64,000 nt of DNA from Listeria costaricensis (GCF_900183385.1 NZ_FXUT01000001.1:310001-374000); one strand, 5' to 3'. Positions 10,014 to 19,617 are shown, numbered from the stretch's first letter. Notes: a model not told the origin generated them from the sequence alone. Numbers and translations are program-made.

Positions 10014-13000
10014 TTATTTTCGGATGACATTTTCGCTGCCTAAAAGCTGACTTAAGTCTTGGCCAAGCTTCTCTGTATAGCGGATCGAAAAGCGGCTTTG
10101 AAGCGCAATCGTTTTCTTAGTTGATGGAAAATGGACGATGACGGCTTCTTTTCCTGGTGCGCTTAGTAAAATCTGCTTGACGGCTTCCAGTTGCGCTTCA
10201 CTAGCAAGTCTTATATAGAGCCGTTTAGGGGGCTCCACATCTTTTAAAAGACTGGCTTCATTTAGCACAAGTTGCAGCTCGCCATTTCGCTCATCTGCTT
10301 TTACTTTGGCATAAATGAGCGCCCCTTTTTGCAGAATGGATGCTGCTTTCCGGTAGGTATCAGGGAATACGACAGCACTACGTTCGGCTGTGTCATCACT
10401 GATGGTTAAAAAGGCCATCAATTCCCCTTTTTTAGTGCGAATCGTGCGGATTTCATGCACATAGAAACCGACTGCATAAAACTTCCCTTTTTCGACCGAC
10501 ATGAGAGTTGCTGCTTGAAGCTGGCGCAATTTGGCCTGATAAGAAAGAACTGGATGCGAAGAAACATATTGACCGGTAAATTCTTTTTCTTTCTCAAGTT
10601 TAATATCCGCGGGCATGGGTTCTACTTCTCTGTAACGCGGTCGTTTACTTGCTTCATCGGCAAAAAGATTCAGTCCCAGTTCATTGTTGCCAAATAGCGC
10701 GATATAATCCAGCGCCCCGTCAATGGAGGCAATTAGGACAGCCCGGTCAAGTCCAAATTCATCAAAACAGCCGGCATAGATTAGGCTTTCAAGGATGGGC
10801 TGAGTGAGTTGTTTGCTTGGAATTCGTTCACAAAAATCATAGAAGTCTTTGAATGGGCCGCCATTTTTGCGTTCTTCCAGCAGGGCTAAAATAAATTTAT
10901 TCGGCAACTTGCGAATCACGCGAAAACTGTAGCGAATCGTATCGGTGCCCTCCACAACAAAACCATATTGGCTTTTATTGATGCTTGGGGCCGCCATTTT
11001 TAATTGATACTTCTTCGTTTCGGCAATATATTGGCTCATTTTGGTGTCATTGCCGAAGACAGATCCTAGTAAGGCCGCCATAAATTCGGCGGGGAAATGG
11101 GCTTTCATGTACGCCAGCTGAAAGGCAATCTTAGAATAGGCGGCCGCGTGACTGCGGTTAAAGCCATAGTTGGCAAATTGGACGATCAGATCATATACTT
11201 CATTGGCGTTCTCATCGGAATAACCTTTTTGATGGGCACCGGACACAAAGGCGGCCCGCTGCTCATTTAACACTTCTCGTTTCTTTTTGCTGACCGCTCG
11301 TCGCAGTAGATCGGCTTCTCCTAGCGAAAAACCGGCCATTTGACTGGCGACCTGCATGATTTGCTCCTGATAGACGATGACGCCATATGTGACTTCGAGA
11401 ATCGGCTTCAGGTCTGGATGCGGATAATGTGTGGCTTCTTTCCCATGTTTTCGGGCAATAAAAGTATCAATTTGCTCCATTGGGCCGGGTCGATAGAGGG
11501 CGTCTACAGCGACAATATCTTCAAAACTTGTCGGCCCCAGTTTGCGCAAAACGCGTCTAATCCCATCAGATTCAAATTGGAATACGCCCGTTGTGTCGCC
11601 TTTTCGGAACAGCTCAAGTGTCAAAGCATCGTTTAATGGGATATCCTGTGGCGTAAGTTGCAGATGACGATGAAAATTAACCGAACGAATCACGCGATCA
11701 AGCAGGCTTAAATTTCGGAGTCCTAGAAAGTCCATTTTCAGCAAGCCAATCTGCTCTAGTTCGCCCATGGCAAATTGCGTCAAATTGGCAGAGCCGCTTC
11801 CGGTTTGCAAAGGGACCTGCTCGACAAGTGGCCGGTCACTGATGATCACCCCTGCTGCATGGGTGGAAATATGCCGTGGCAGGCCTTCAATCGCTGTGGC
11901 AATCTCCCAGATTAATTCGTGCTGCTTATTTTTTTCAATGTGAGCCTGCAAATGCCCATTTTGTTGATAGGCTTTCTGAAGTGTGATCCCCAGCTGGTTG
12001 GGAATCTGCTTGGACCACTCGGATAATTGGATCGTATTTAGGCCAAATGTGCGGGCCGTATCCCGAATGGCCGCTTTGGCTGCCAGTGTCCCGAACGTCC
12101 CAATCTGCGCAACGTGAGACGGGCCATATTTTTCGACCACATATTGGATTACTTCATCACGGCGGTTATCTGGAAAATCTAAATCGATATCGGGCATGGT
12201 GACACGCTCAGGATTTAAAAACCGCTCAAATAAAAGATTATACAGAATCGGATCGACATCTGTGATCTGCAGGACGTAGGCCACAAGGGAACCGGCTGCA
12301 GAACCCCGTCCTGGTCCGGTCAAGATGCTAGCTTTACGCGCATAACGCATCACGTCCCACACGATGAGAAAATAGTCGGCAAAGCCCATTTTGGCAATCA
12401 CGTCCAGCTCATAATCGAGCCGTTCGATATATTCGCGCTGATCAAGGCCGCGTAATTTTAGCCCTTCATAGGCGGTTTGTTTGAGCACTTGGACAGCCGC
12501 CTCCTCTGGCGGTAACGGATAACGTGGCAGCAGATGCTGATGCAAGGCGATCTCCGCTTGACAACGTGCTGCAATCCGGCCGTTTTCAGCTAGGGCCTCC
12601 TTTTCAAAAGGAGATTGAAAAAGTTCTTCTACTTCTTCCGGGGAAGCAAAGTAAGCCGGGCCGCTCGTTTCCAGATTGGTCCAGTCGATCGTCTCATTAT
12701 CGCGAATTGCCGTTAAAACACGGTAAGCTTTAACATCTGTTGGCTTTAAGTAGCGCACATTTTTGCTGGCAATAGCTGGATAACCATTTGCTTCTGCGAA
12801 CGTCGTGATCATTTCACTGTACCGCGTATTGCGTTTTTCCAGCGACAAATAAAAGGCGGTGCCGCCGAACATTTTTTGAAATGTCTCTGCTACTTGGCGG
12901 GCGCCGTCTTGATTTTCTTCATGTAAAAGTCTTTCAATTTCTCCTGTGATTCCGGGTGAGATCGCAATCAAGCCTTCTTTATACGAATTCAGCCATTTGA

Positions 13001-13334
13001 GCGGCAACTCTTCCTTTTCCGCGTGCGTTTTGATGCTGCTGGCGATTTTAAGGAGGTTTTGATAGCCGGATGTTGTCTCGGCAAGTAGCATGAGCTCAAA
13101 AGATCGATCACTTAGATAGATGCCGGGAATCTCCACTGTCATGCCGATGATTGGCTTGATCCCCGCCTGCTTGCATTTTGTATAGAACTCACATGCTCCG
13201 TATAAAGCATTTTTGTCTGTGATCGCTAGAGCCGGATAATGGTATTCTTTTGCTTTTTGAATCAGCCCGTCGATCGAGGCAGTGCTTGATAAGAGATCAT
13301 AAGCACTTGCAACCTGTAAATGAACAAACGCCAT
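10014..13334 (-). CDS. dnaE: DNA polymerase III alpha subunit, DnaE type
   Basis: The 1106-residue DnaE replicative polymerase, which in low-GC Gram-positives works beside PolC and extends lagging-strand primers. Order of domains: N-terminal PHP domain (1-270), palm with LTGPGRGSAAGSLVAY and the catalytic PDIDLDFPDNRR near 390, fingers with QESDG-type FQFESDGIRRVL, VYQEQIMQVA, then helix-hairpin-helix and an OB-fold near 960-1030. In the PHP domain the usual HxHxxYS and TDHGN motifs read HLQVASAYDLL and ITDKNALYG, so several metal ligands are missing. ATG 13334 follows AAGGAGAGAGG. It stands between two terminators as its own unit. Confidence 0.97.
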   Translation of the reverse strand: MAFVHLQVASAYDLLSSTASIDGLIQKAKEYHYPALAITDKNALYGACEFYTKCKQAGIKPIIGMTVEIPGIYLSDRSFELMLLAETTSGYQNLLKIASSIKTHAEKEELPLKWLNSYKEGLIAISPGITGEIERLLHEENQDGARQVAETFQKMFGGTAFYLSLEKRNTRYSEMITTFAEANGYPAIASKNVRYLKPTDVKAYRVLTAIRDNETIDWTNLETSGPAYFASPEEVEELFQSPFEKEALAENGRIAARCQAEIALHQHLLPRYPLPPEEAAVQVLKQTAYEGLKLRGLDQREYIERLDYELDVIAKMGFADYFLIVWDVMRYARKASILTGPGRGSAAGSLVAYVLQITDVDPILYNLLFERFLNPERVTMPDIDLDFPDNRRDEVIQYVVEKYGPSHVAQIGTFGTLAAKAAIRDTARTFGLNTIQLSEWSKQIPNQLGITLQKAYQQNGHLQAHIEKNKQHELIWEIATAIEGLPRHISTHAAGVIISDRPLVEQVPLQTGSGSANLTQFAMGELEQIGLLKMDFLGLRNLSLLDRVIRSVNFHRHLQLTPQDIPLNDALTLELFRKGDTTGVFQFESDGIRRVLRKLGPTSFEDIVAVDALYRPGPMEQIDTFIARKHGKEATHYPHPDLKPILEVTYGVIVYQEQIMQVASQMAGFSLGEADLLRRAVSKKKREVLNEQRAAFVSGAHQKGYSDENANEVYDLIVQFANYGFNRSHAAAYSKIAFQLAYMKAHFPAEFMAALLGSVFGNDTKMSQYIAETKKYQLKMAAPSINKSQYGFVVEGTDTIRYSFRVIRKLPNKFILALLEERKNGGPFKDFYDFCERIPSKQLTQPILESLIYAGCFDEFGLDRAVLIASIDGALDYIALFGNNELGLNLFADEASKRPRYREVEPMPADIKLEKEKEFTGQYVSSHPVLSYQAKLRQLQAATLMSVEKGKFYAVGFYVHEIRTIRTKKGELMAFLTISDDTAERSAVVFPDTYRKAASILQKGALIYAKVKADERNGELQLVLNEASLLKDVEPPKRLYIRLASEAQLEAVKQILLSAPGKEAVIVHFPSTKKTIALQSRFSIRYTEKLGQDLSQLLGSENVIRK

Positions 13335-13362
13335 TATCCTCTCTCCTTTCTTTTCCTCTTTT

Positions 13363-13368
13363 ATTATA
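13363..13368 (-). promoter_or_regulatory. -10 box of a likely dnaE promoter
   Basis: TATAAT on the minus strand about 30 bases upstream of the dnaE start, after the nrnA terminator. The -35 (TTTCTT at 17 bases) is weak. Confidence 0.4.
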
Positions 13369-13403
13369 CCGATTCTTATGCAAAAAAGAAAGTTTGTTCG
13401 TAT

Positions 13404-13435
13404 AAAAAAACAGCCTGCAAAAAATCAGGCTGTTT
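13404..13435 (-). terminator. Terminator overlapping the nrnA stop codon
   Basis: Perfect stem AAACAGCCTG / CAGGCTGTTT and T run on the minus strand. The nrnA TGA at 13427-13425 lies inside the hairpin. Confidence 0.9.
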
Positions 13436-14363
13436 CAAGACAGATGGCAATCAGTTTACGTTTCATCTCATCCATTTCTGCTTGGGTATGAATAGTCGCA
13501 CCGGATGCAAGCGGATGACCGCCACCGCCGTATTCTTTTGCGAGTTCATTGATTACCGGGCCTTTTGAGCGAAGGCGCGCCCGAATCACATCACCTTCTT
13601 GGATAAACATGATCCACGCTTTTAGGCCGACTGCACTGTCGATCACGTTGACCAGTCCGGAAGCTTCGCGCGGGTCCACTTCAAAACGTTTCAGCAACTC
13701 TTCGGAAAGAAAAACAGTGGCAGCACCGCTTTCTTCCATTTGGAAATGCTCCAGAATGTAGCCGGCAAGACGTGTCATCGGTAAGGATTGCTCATACAAA
13801 TGCCGATAAAGTGACGGGCGATCAAATGGAAAATGTACCAGTTTTGCCGTCAAACGGAAAGTCTCGCTAGTGGTGCTTGGATACATAAAACGACCTGTAT
13901 CTCCTACAATTCCAGCATAGAGAAGGCGCGCCGCTTCTTCGTTTAGTGAAAGCTCCTCTGCAAAAGTCTCATAAAAAGAAACGATCATTTCACTGCAGGA
14001 TGATGCGCTAGTATCCACCCAGAGTAGGTCTCCATATGGTTCATCATTTGGATGGTGATCGATCTTAATGAGCATCTTCCCTTCTGTATAGCGCCGATCG
14101 GAAACGCGCGCCGTATTGGCTGTGTCACAAACAATCACAAGTGCCTGCTGATAAACATCGTCCGCAATTTCGTCCACTTGTCCTAGAAAACGAAGTGACA
14201 ATTCATCATTTCCAACTGAAAAAACCTGTTTTTCAGGAAAGCTTGCGCGAATGATGGCTGCAAGGCCCATTTGTGAACCGTACGCATCGGGGTCTGGCCG
14301 CACATGGCGGTGTAAAATTATCGTATCATGCGCCTTAATGGCTGCTAAGATTTCTTCTTTCAT
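13425..14363 (-). CDS. nrnA: Bifunctional oligoribonuclease / pAp phosphatase
   Basis: DHH-DHHA1 phosphoesterase that degrades 2-5 base RNA fragments and turns 3',5'-bisphosphate adenosine (pAp) into AMP. The 312 residues show motif I HRHVRPDPDAYGS, motif II VCDTAN, the DHH motif IDHHPND, an ADTG-like GIVGDTGRF, and the C-terminal DHHA1 glycine loop GGGGHPLASGA. ATG 14363 follows GAGGCG. It is 22 bases after ytoI, so ytkL-like hydrolase, ytoI and nrnA are probably one minus-strand unit, as in Bacillus. Confidence 0.95.
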   Translation of the reverse strand: MKEEILAAIKAHDTIILHRHVRPDPDAYGSQMGLAAIIRASFPEKQVFSVGNDELSLRFLGQVDEIADDVYQQALVIVCDTANTARVSDRRYTEGKMLIKIDHHPNDEPYGDLLWVDTSASSCSEMIVSFYETFAEELSLNEEAARLLYAGIVGDTGRFMYPSTTSETFRLTAKLVHFPFDRPSLYRHLYEQSLPMTRLAGYILEHFQMEESGAATVFLSEELLKRFEVDPREASGLVNVIDSAVGLKAWIMFIQEGDVIRARLRSKGPVINELAKEYGGGGHPLASGATIHTQAEMDEMKRKLIAICLETA

Positions 14364-14385
14364 TTTTTCGCCTCAATCTTCTTTT

Positions 14386-15702
14386 TTATCGTTCCATCAT
14401 TTGGCAGGCCACGATGGCTTTTCCGGCTAAAATCCCTTCCAGATAAAGCTCAACATCCAGCTTGCCTGCCTTACGCCCCATTTCAAGGACGCGCGGCTTA
14501 ATGGTCATCGAGGCGTCCATCTGTACCGGTTTCAAATAATACATCGTCACATTTTCAATGACGACATTTCGCTTTTTCATGCTGAATAGTTTTTGTTGCA
14601 CAACATCACAAACGATTTGCGTGAAAACGCCATATGAAAGCGTTCCGAGTGAGCTTGTCATCTGCGGTGTTACTTTGAATTCATAAACGGCTTCCTCGCC
14701 ATTTTGGCCGCTGCGTTCCTCTAGTTGCGCCGTGATGGTATCATCAATTGTTTCGCCCACCTGCGGCTGCTTTTGGATCATCTGCATGGATTTTAGAATG
14801 TCCTGCCGGCTGACGATGCCGATTAGTGTCAGATCATCTTTTACAACGGGGATCACTTCGATGCTTTCCCAGACCATCATATGTGCGACGGAAGCGACAC
14901 TCATCTTAGGTCCGACAGTTAGGGGGTTTTTGGTCATAACCCGCTCGATCGAGATGGACGGATTTTTTTCCAAAATATCTTTGCTGGTGATCATTCCGGT
15001 TAAACGGAGGCTTTTATTGACGACGGGAAAACGGCTGTGGGAAGTGGCTTCTTGCAGTTTATGCCAATCCTCAACTTTCTGCGTCGTTTCTAAATAGGCC
15101 GTTTTATCAAGCGGTGTCAAAATATCTTCTACTAGTACGACTTCTTTTTTAATCAGTTGATCGTAAATGGCCCGATTGATCATGGTTGCAACCGTAAAGG
15201 TATCATAGGATGTGGATAAAATCGGCAGTTCCTTTTGATCAGCCAGTCTTTTCACTTCATCGCTCGTATCAAAACCACCTGTAATCAGAACAGCCGCGCC
15301 GCGTTGGAGTGCCAGTTCATGCGCTGAGACACGGTTTCCGACAATCAGTAGGTTGCCCGCTTCCGTGTAACGTTCCATCGCTTCGACGGTCATCGCCCCA
15401 ATCACAAATTTATTGAGCGATTTATAGAGCCCTTCACGACCGCCCAGCACCTGTCCGTCAATCATATTCACGATTTCAGCAAATGTCAGCTTCTCAATGC
15501 TGTCTTTTTGTTTGCGTTCAATCCGGAGCGTTCCGACACGCTTAATGGTCGACACGAAACCGATAATCTCTGCATCCTTGATGGCGCGATAAGCTGTCCC
15601 TTCACTGACGGAAAGATTTTTGGCGATTTTACGGACGGAAATTTTTTCGCCAACTGCGAGATTTTCAATGTATTTCAGTATTTGCTCATGTTTTGTCGCC
15701 AC
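14386..15702 (-). CDS. ytoI: HTH-DRTGG-CBS-hotdog protein YtoI
   Basis: A 438-residue multi-domain protein of unproven role. In order it has a GntR-like winged helix (ISVRKIAKNLSVSEGTAYRAIKDAE, shown in part, about residues 20-45), a DRTGG domain (70-180), two CBS domains (190-310, with SRFPVVNKSLRLTG and EVIPVVKDDLTLIG), and a C-terminal hotdog thioesterase-like domain (320-435). CBS pairs usually bind adenine nucleotides, and recent work in Firmicutes links such domains to c-di-AMP or ATP sensing. The family begins ATKHEQIL, which places the start at GTG 15702 after AGGTG; GTG at 15711 is the alternative. A metabolite-responsive regulator is the likely role. Confidence 0.88.
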   Translation of the reverse strand: MATKHEQILKYIENLAVGEKISVRKIAKNLSVSEGTAYRAIKDAEIIGFVSTIKRVGTLRIERKQKDSIEKLTFAEIVNMIDGQVLGGREGLYKSLNKFVIGAMTVEAMERYTEAGNLLIVGNRVSAHELALQRGAAVLITGGFDTSDEVKRLADQKELPILSTSYDTFTVATMINRAIYDQLIKKEVVLVEDILTPLDKTAYLETTQKVEDWHKLQEATSHSRFPVVNKSLRLTGMITSKDILEKNPSISIERVMTKNPLTVGPKMSVASVAHMMVWESIEVIPVVKDDLTLIGIVSRQDILKSMQMIQKQPQVGETIDDTITAQLEERSGQNGEEAVYEFKVTPQMTSSLGTLSYGVFTQIVCDVVQQKLFSMKKRNVVIENVTMYYLKPVQMDASMTIKPRVLEMGRKAGKLDVELYLEGILAGKAIVACQMMER

Positions 15703-15722
15703 ATTTTTCACCTATCCTGTTC

Positions 15723-16406
15723 CTAAAGTTCGATTTCATCACCGATCTCCATGACTTTCCCCTGAATGCCTTCTGAAAGTGAGTCGGCAAATTTGTACGG
15801 ATCCTGCTCAATCAGCGGGAATGTGTTGTAATGCATAGGAACGACGATTTTCGCTTGAAGAAAATCAGCTGCGATTTTGGCATCTTCAGGTCCCATCGTG
15901 AAGTTATCCCCAATCGGCAAGAAGGCAAGTGCAAGCGGATGAAGCTCGCCAATCAGTTTCATATCAGAAAATAATCCGGTGTCACCGGCATGGTAAATGT
16001 TTTGTCCTTCCAGATGAAGAATGATTCCGGTCGGTAGGCCTAAATTGATCAACTGCCCATCCACAATCGTGGCCGATCCGTGGAAGGCCTGTGTTAATTT
16101 AATCCAGCCGAAATCAAAAGTACGTTTGCCGCCAATATGCATAGGGGCGATGTTTTCAAGTCCCTGCAAGCTTAAATATAGGGCCAATTCGTTATTGCAA
16201 ATAATCGTAGCGCCAGATTGCTTGGCTAGTTGAACTGTATCACCAACATGATCATCATGTCCATGAGACAGGATGATATAATCCGGCATTTCCTCGGCCA
16301 CACGAAGGTCACATTTTTCATTTCCGGAAATAAAAGGATCAATCAAAATCGTTTTGTCCTTTGTGACTATTTTGATGCAAGACTGCCCGTGAAATGAGAT
16401 GTTCAT
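15723..16406 (-). CDS. ytkL: UPF0173 metallo-beta-lactamase-fold hydrolase
   Basis: A 227-residue metal-dependent hydrolase of the UPF0173/UlaG-like family. The metal ligands are visible: HGQSC near the N-terminus, LSHGHDDHVGD (HxHxDH) near residues 47-57, HGSA near 109, and YHAGDTGLFSD with a ligand Asp; a final His lies in PMHYNTFP. Substrate is unknown; related enzymes act on lactone or phosphoester bonds. ATG 16406 follows GAGG. It heads a minus-strand unit with ytoI and nrnA and is divergent from the Xaa-Pro dipeptidase gene. Confidence 0.9.
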   Translation of the reverse strand: MNISFHGQSCIKIVTKDKTILIDPFISGNEKCDLRVAEEMPDYIILSHGHDDHVGDTVQLAKQSGATIICNNELALYLSLQGLENIAPMHIGGKRTFDFGWIKLTQAFHGSATIVDGQLINLGLPTGIILHLEGQNIYHAGDTGLFSDMKLIGELHPLALAFLPIGDNFTMGPEDAKIAADFLQAKIVVPMHYNTFPLIEQDPYKFADSLSEGIQGKVMEIGDEIEL

Positions 16407-16459
16407 TTTCCTCGACTTCCTTCCTTAAATAAAAATCTGTATTTGTCGTTTTCTGTTCT

Positions 16460-16468
16460 ATTATAGCA
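16460..16468 (-). promoter_or_regulatory. Extended -10 promoter of the ytkL-ytoI-nrnA unit
   Basis: TGCTATAAT on the minus strand, about 55 bases before the hydrolase start. No convincing -35 box. Confidence 0.45.
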
Positions 16469-16532
16469 CAGAGCAAAATGAAGATACAGTTTCCCTTCTC
16501 TCGCACCTGATGATTCCCCACTTTTGTGAAGC

Positions 16533-16561
16533 CTGCCATTTCAAAGAATTCGTGGTATGAT
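16533..16561 (+). promoter_or_regulatory. Sigma-A promoter of the Xaa-Pro dipeptidase
   Basis: CTGCCA, 17 bases, TATGAT, about 35 bases before the start codon. Confidence 0.4.
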
Positions 16562-16595
16562 AAGAAGGAGATTATTTGTGAAAGAAGGATGACTT

Positions 16596-17690
16596 ATGGA
16601 AAAGAATATCGATGTACTGCAAGAATGGTTGCAGGGACAGGACGCAGAAGCAGCATTTATCACAAACCCGGAGAATGTAGCTTATTTTGCCGGTTATCAC
16701 AGCGAACCTCATGAACGTGTTTTGGGACTAGCTGTTTTTCCAGATGCGGAACCATTTCTTTTTGTTCCGGGACTCGAAATGGAAGATGCCAGTGGAAGTG
16801 ATTTTCATCATGAAGTTTACGGTTACAGCGATACAGAGGATCCTTGGCGTATCATTGCAGAACAAATCAAAAAACGGGCACCGCATGCAAAGAAAATCGC
16901 AATTGAAAAGTCACATATGAGTGTAGATCGTTTCGAGGCGTTATCCGGTCATTTCCCTCATACAATCTTTATTCCAATTGAAGAAAAAATCCAAATGATC
17001 CGTGTTATCAAAACGCCTGAGGAAATCAAGATTATGAAGGAAGCAGCTTTACTGGCTGATGAAGCGGTAAAAATCGGGATTGCTGAAATTGCGGTAGGAC
17101 GTACGGAAGCAGAAATCGTAGCAAAAATCGATTATGAAATGAAGAAAAAAGGTGTCAGCGGCATGAGTTTTGAAACGATGGTACTGACGGGTAAAAATGG
17201 GGCACTTCCGCATGGGACGCCTGGTCAGACAAAAATTCAAAAAGGCGATTTGGTCCTCTTTGATTTAGGTGTCGTTCACAAGGGTTACTGCTCAGATACT
17301 ACAAGAACGGTTGCTTTTGGCGAGGTTTCAGATGAACAGAAAAAAATCTACGAAACTGTTCTAAAAGCACAACTGGCAGCCATTGAAAAAGTCAAAGCCG
17401 GTGCTCTTGCAAAAGAAATCGATCTGACGGCCCGCAATATTATTCGTGAAGCTGGTTATGGTGACTACTTCCCTCACCGTTTGGGACATGGTCTAGGAGC
17501 GAGTGTCCATGAATTCCCTTCGATTACGGAAACCAATGAATTGCCACTTCAAGAAAATATGGTCTTCACGATCGAACCCGGTATCTATGTGCCAGGTGTT
17601 GCTGGTGTCAGAATTGAGGATGACATTGTTGTAACGGCAAACGGTTGCGAAATCCTAACCGAATTTACGAAAGAACTTTACTATGTATAA
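16596..17690 (+). CDS. Xaa-Pro dipeptidase / M24 aminopeptidase
   Basis: Cytosolic metallopeptidase of family M24B that splits dipeptides with C-terminal proline. The 364 residues comprise an N-terminal creatinase-like domain (1-125) and the pita-bread catalytic domain. All five metal ligands can be seen: Asp in LVLFDLGV, Asp in CSDTTRT, His in HRLGHGLG, Glu in FTIEPGIY and Glu in VRIEDD. The substrate His lies in PHGTPG. ATG 16596 follows GAAAGAAGGATG. It is a single gene between a divergent promoter and a strong shared terminator. Paralogues with slightly different specificity exist, so I give no symbol. Confidence 0.94.
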   Translation: MEKNIDVLQEWLQGQDAEAAFITNPENVAYFAGYHSEPHERVLGLAVFPDAEPFLFVPGLEMEDASGSDFHHEVYGYSDTEDPWRIIAEQIKKRAPHAKKIAIEKSHMSVDRFEALSGHFPHTIFIPIEEKIQMIRVIKTPEEIKIMKEAALLADEAVKIGIAEIAVGRTEAEIVAKIDYEMKKKGVSGMSFETMVLTGKNGALPHGTPGQTKIQKGDLVLFDLGVVHKGYCSDTTRTVAFGEVSDEQKKIYETVLKAQLAAIEKVKAGALAKEIDLTARNIIREAGYGDYFPHRLGHGLGASVHEFPSITETNELPLQENMVFTIEPGIYVPGVAGVRIEDDIVVTANGCEILTEFTKELYYV

Positions 17691-17710
17691 ATAATTTTTT
17701 GCCTAAATAA

Positions 17711-17767
17711 TAAAAGAAGCAAGTTGGAGAACAGCCGTTTAAGGCATCTCCTTCTTGCTTCTTTTTT
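17711..17767. terminator. Shared terminator of the Xaa-Pro peptidase and ald genes
   Basis: A long stem, AAAAGAAGCAAG / CTTGCTTCTTTT, continued by TGGAGA / TCTCC. It has T runs on both strands and serves the two convergent genes. Confidence 0.9.
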
Positions 17768-17771
17768 GATA

Positions 17772-18893
17772 TCAGTCGTTTTGAAGTAGTGGAGCCAGTT
17801 CATGATAGTCATAGCCTAAACTGTCTGCCACGGCTTTATAAGTAATAAAGCCGTCAAATGTATTCACACCGCGATAAAGATGGGGGTCTTCTTTGGCTGC
17901 CTGAACAATCCCCTTTTTCGCTAGTTTCAAGCCAAACTGTAAGGTGGCATTTGTGAGCGCAATCGTGGAGGTTCTTGGGACAGCTCCCGGCATATTTGCC
18001 ACCGCGTAATGAACGACTCCATGCTTGATGTAGGTTGGCTGGTCATGGGTGGTCACTCGGTCGCTCGTTTCAAAAATGCCGCCTTGGTCAATGGCAATAT
18101 CCACCAGAACGGCGCCCGGCTTCATTTGCTTCACCATCTCTTCTTTCACAAGTTTTGGCGCTTTGGCCCCCGGAATCAAAACGGCCCCGATCACGAGGTC
18201 AGATGCTTTGACAGATTGCTCAATATTAAAATCATTACTCATCAACGTGGTAATATCATGACCAAAAATATCATCTAATTCGCGCAGTCGCTGCAGATTC
18301 AAATCGAGAATGGTCACTTTGGCCCCCAACCCGATCGCGATTTTCGCCGCATTCGTTCCTACCATGCCCCCGCCGATAATCGTTACCTGACTGCGGTCAA
18401 CACCAGGAACGCCACCAAGCAGAACCCCCATGCCGCCATGTATTTTTTGCAAAAACTGTGCGCCAATCTGAGTGGCCATTCGCCCCGCCACTTCGCTCAT
18501 TGGACTTAGAAGCGGTAAAGAGTGATCCTCCAGCTCCACCGTTTCATAAGCAACAGCTCGTACTTTTTTATCAAGCAAGGCCTTTGTCAGTGCCGGCTCA
18601 TTGGCCAAATGAAGATACGTGAAAAGCAGGAGTCCTTCACGGAAATAGTCATATTCAGATGCAATCGGCTCTTTGACTTTGACGACCATTTCAGCCTCCC
18701 ATGCTTCTTTGGCTGTCTCGACAAGCGTGGCACCTGCTTGTTCATAATCACTATCGTGGAAATTCGACCCTTCGCCCGCCCCTTTTTCAATTTTGACCGT
18801 GTGTCCTGCATTCACATAAGAAAGAACACTTGCCGGCGTCATTGCCACGCGATTTTCATTATTTTTAATTTCTTTCGGTACCCCAATGATCAT
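17772..18893 (-). CDS. ald: Alanine dehydrogenase
   Basis: NAD-dependent oxidative deamination of L-alanine to pyruvate and ammonium. The 373 residues begin [20 protein letters not shown], the typical AlaDH/PNT N-terminus. The substrate Lys and His lie in VKVKEPI and YLHLANEP, and the NAD site is [15 protein letters not shown] near residue 175. ATG 18893 is nine bases after GGAG; an upstream frame opening at 18911 would place the ribosome site inside the gene. Convergent with the peptidase gene and divergent from usp. A weak cre-like site lies upstream. Confidence 0.96.
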   Translation of the reverse strand: MIIGVPKEIKNNENRVAMTPASVLSYVNAGHTVKIEKGAGEGSNFHDSDYEQAGATLVETAKEAWEAEMVVKVKEPIASEYDYFREGLLLFTYLHLANEPALTKALLDKKVRAVAYETVELEDHSLPLLSPMSEVAGRMATQIGAQFLQKIHGGMGVLLGGVPGVDRSQVTIIGGGMVGTNAAKIAIGLGAKVTILDLNLQRLRELDDIFGHDITTLMSNDFNIEQSVKASDLVIGAVLIPGAKAPKLVKEEMVKQMKPGAVLVDIAIDQGGIFETSDRVTTHDQPTYIKHGVVHYAVANMPGAVPRTSTIALTNATLQFGLKLAKKGIVQAAKEDPHLYRGVNTFDGFITYKAVADSLGYDYHELAPLLQND

Positions 18894-18928
18894 CGTCATT
18901 CTCTCCTTCATAGGTATAAAAACCCACA

Positions 18929-18942
18929 GTTAATCGCTTACA
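18929..18942. promoter_or_regulatory. Weak cre-like site upstream of ald
   Basis: GTTAATCGCTTACA matches 10 of 12 informative positions of the CcpA consensus. It lies about 36-50 bases before the ald start. Confidence 0.25.
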
Positions 18943-19067
18943 TTTGTATACTAACACATTGGTCCTAAATTGCACAAATACAAGGGACTATTTTGGGGGA
19001 GATTTTATTTCAGTAAATCAGCACTTCCTTTTTTTGACATTTTTTTAAATTTCTTCTTTTTTTAATG

Positions 19068-19091
19068 GTTGTTTCTGAGAAAAAAGGGTAA
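19068..19091 (+). promoter_or_regulatory. Sigma-B-type promoter of usp
   Basis: GTTG, 14 bases, GGGTAA, about 50 bases before the start. This fits the GTTT-N13-15-GGGTAT pattern of the general stress sigma factor with two mismatches. No sigma-A pair of good spacing is seen. Confidence 0.45.
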
Positions 19092-19139
19092 AATAAGGAG
19101 AGAACAAAAATAGATAATTTCCTTTGGGAGGGATTGTAA

Positions 19140-19601
19140 ATGTTACAACAATACAAAAGAGTACTCGTAGCAGTGGATGGATCGAAGGAAGCTGAAAGAG
19201 CCTTTCAAAAAGCGATTCAAGTAGCCAAAAGAAATGACGCCACTTTAGGTTTGGTGCATGTCATCGATACACGTGCTTTCTCTTCTGTTGCGAACTATGA
19301 CACGAGCATGGCTGATAAGGCAACTGAATATGCGGATGAACTTTTAAGCGGTTATAAAGAAGATGCTTCTAAAGCTGGCGTTGCTAGTATCGAAACCTAT
19401 ATTGAATATGGTTCGCCAAAAACTGCCATTACAAAAGAAGCCGCAAAAGCATTCCAAGCTGACTTGATCATGTGTGGTGCGACAGGTCTTAATGCCGTTG
19501 AACGTTTACTCATCGGTAGTGTATCTGAATACATTATCCGCCATTCCCCATGTGATGTTCTAGTCGTTCGTAATGATATTCCTGAATATGAAGCTGAATA
19601 A
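19140..19601 (+). CDS. Universal stress protein (UspA family)
   Basis: A 153-residue single-domain Usp. It opens KRVLVAVDGSKEAERAF with the strand-1 Asp, and ends with the nucleotide-binding motif MCGATGLNAVERLLIGSVSEYIIRH, of which G-2x-G-9x-G-S can be traced. That motif marks ATP-binding Usps. ATG 19140 follows GGGAGGGATTG. It is monocistronic, with a sigma-B-like promoter and its own terminator. Listeria has several Usps, and the one next to ackA belongs to the general stress response in related species. Its precise biochemical role is not known. Confidence 0.93.
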   Translation: MLQQYKRVLVAVDGSKEAERAFQKAIQVAKRNDATLGLVHVIDTRAFSSVANYDTSMADKATEYADELLSGYKEDASKAGVASIETYIEYGSPKTAITKEAAKAFQADLIMCGATGLNAVERLLIGSVSEYIIRHSPCDVLVVRNDIPEYEAE

Positions 19602-19617
19602 GCAAATCGTAAGTTTG

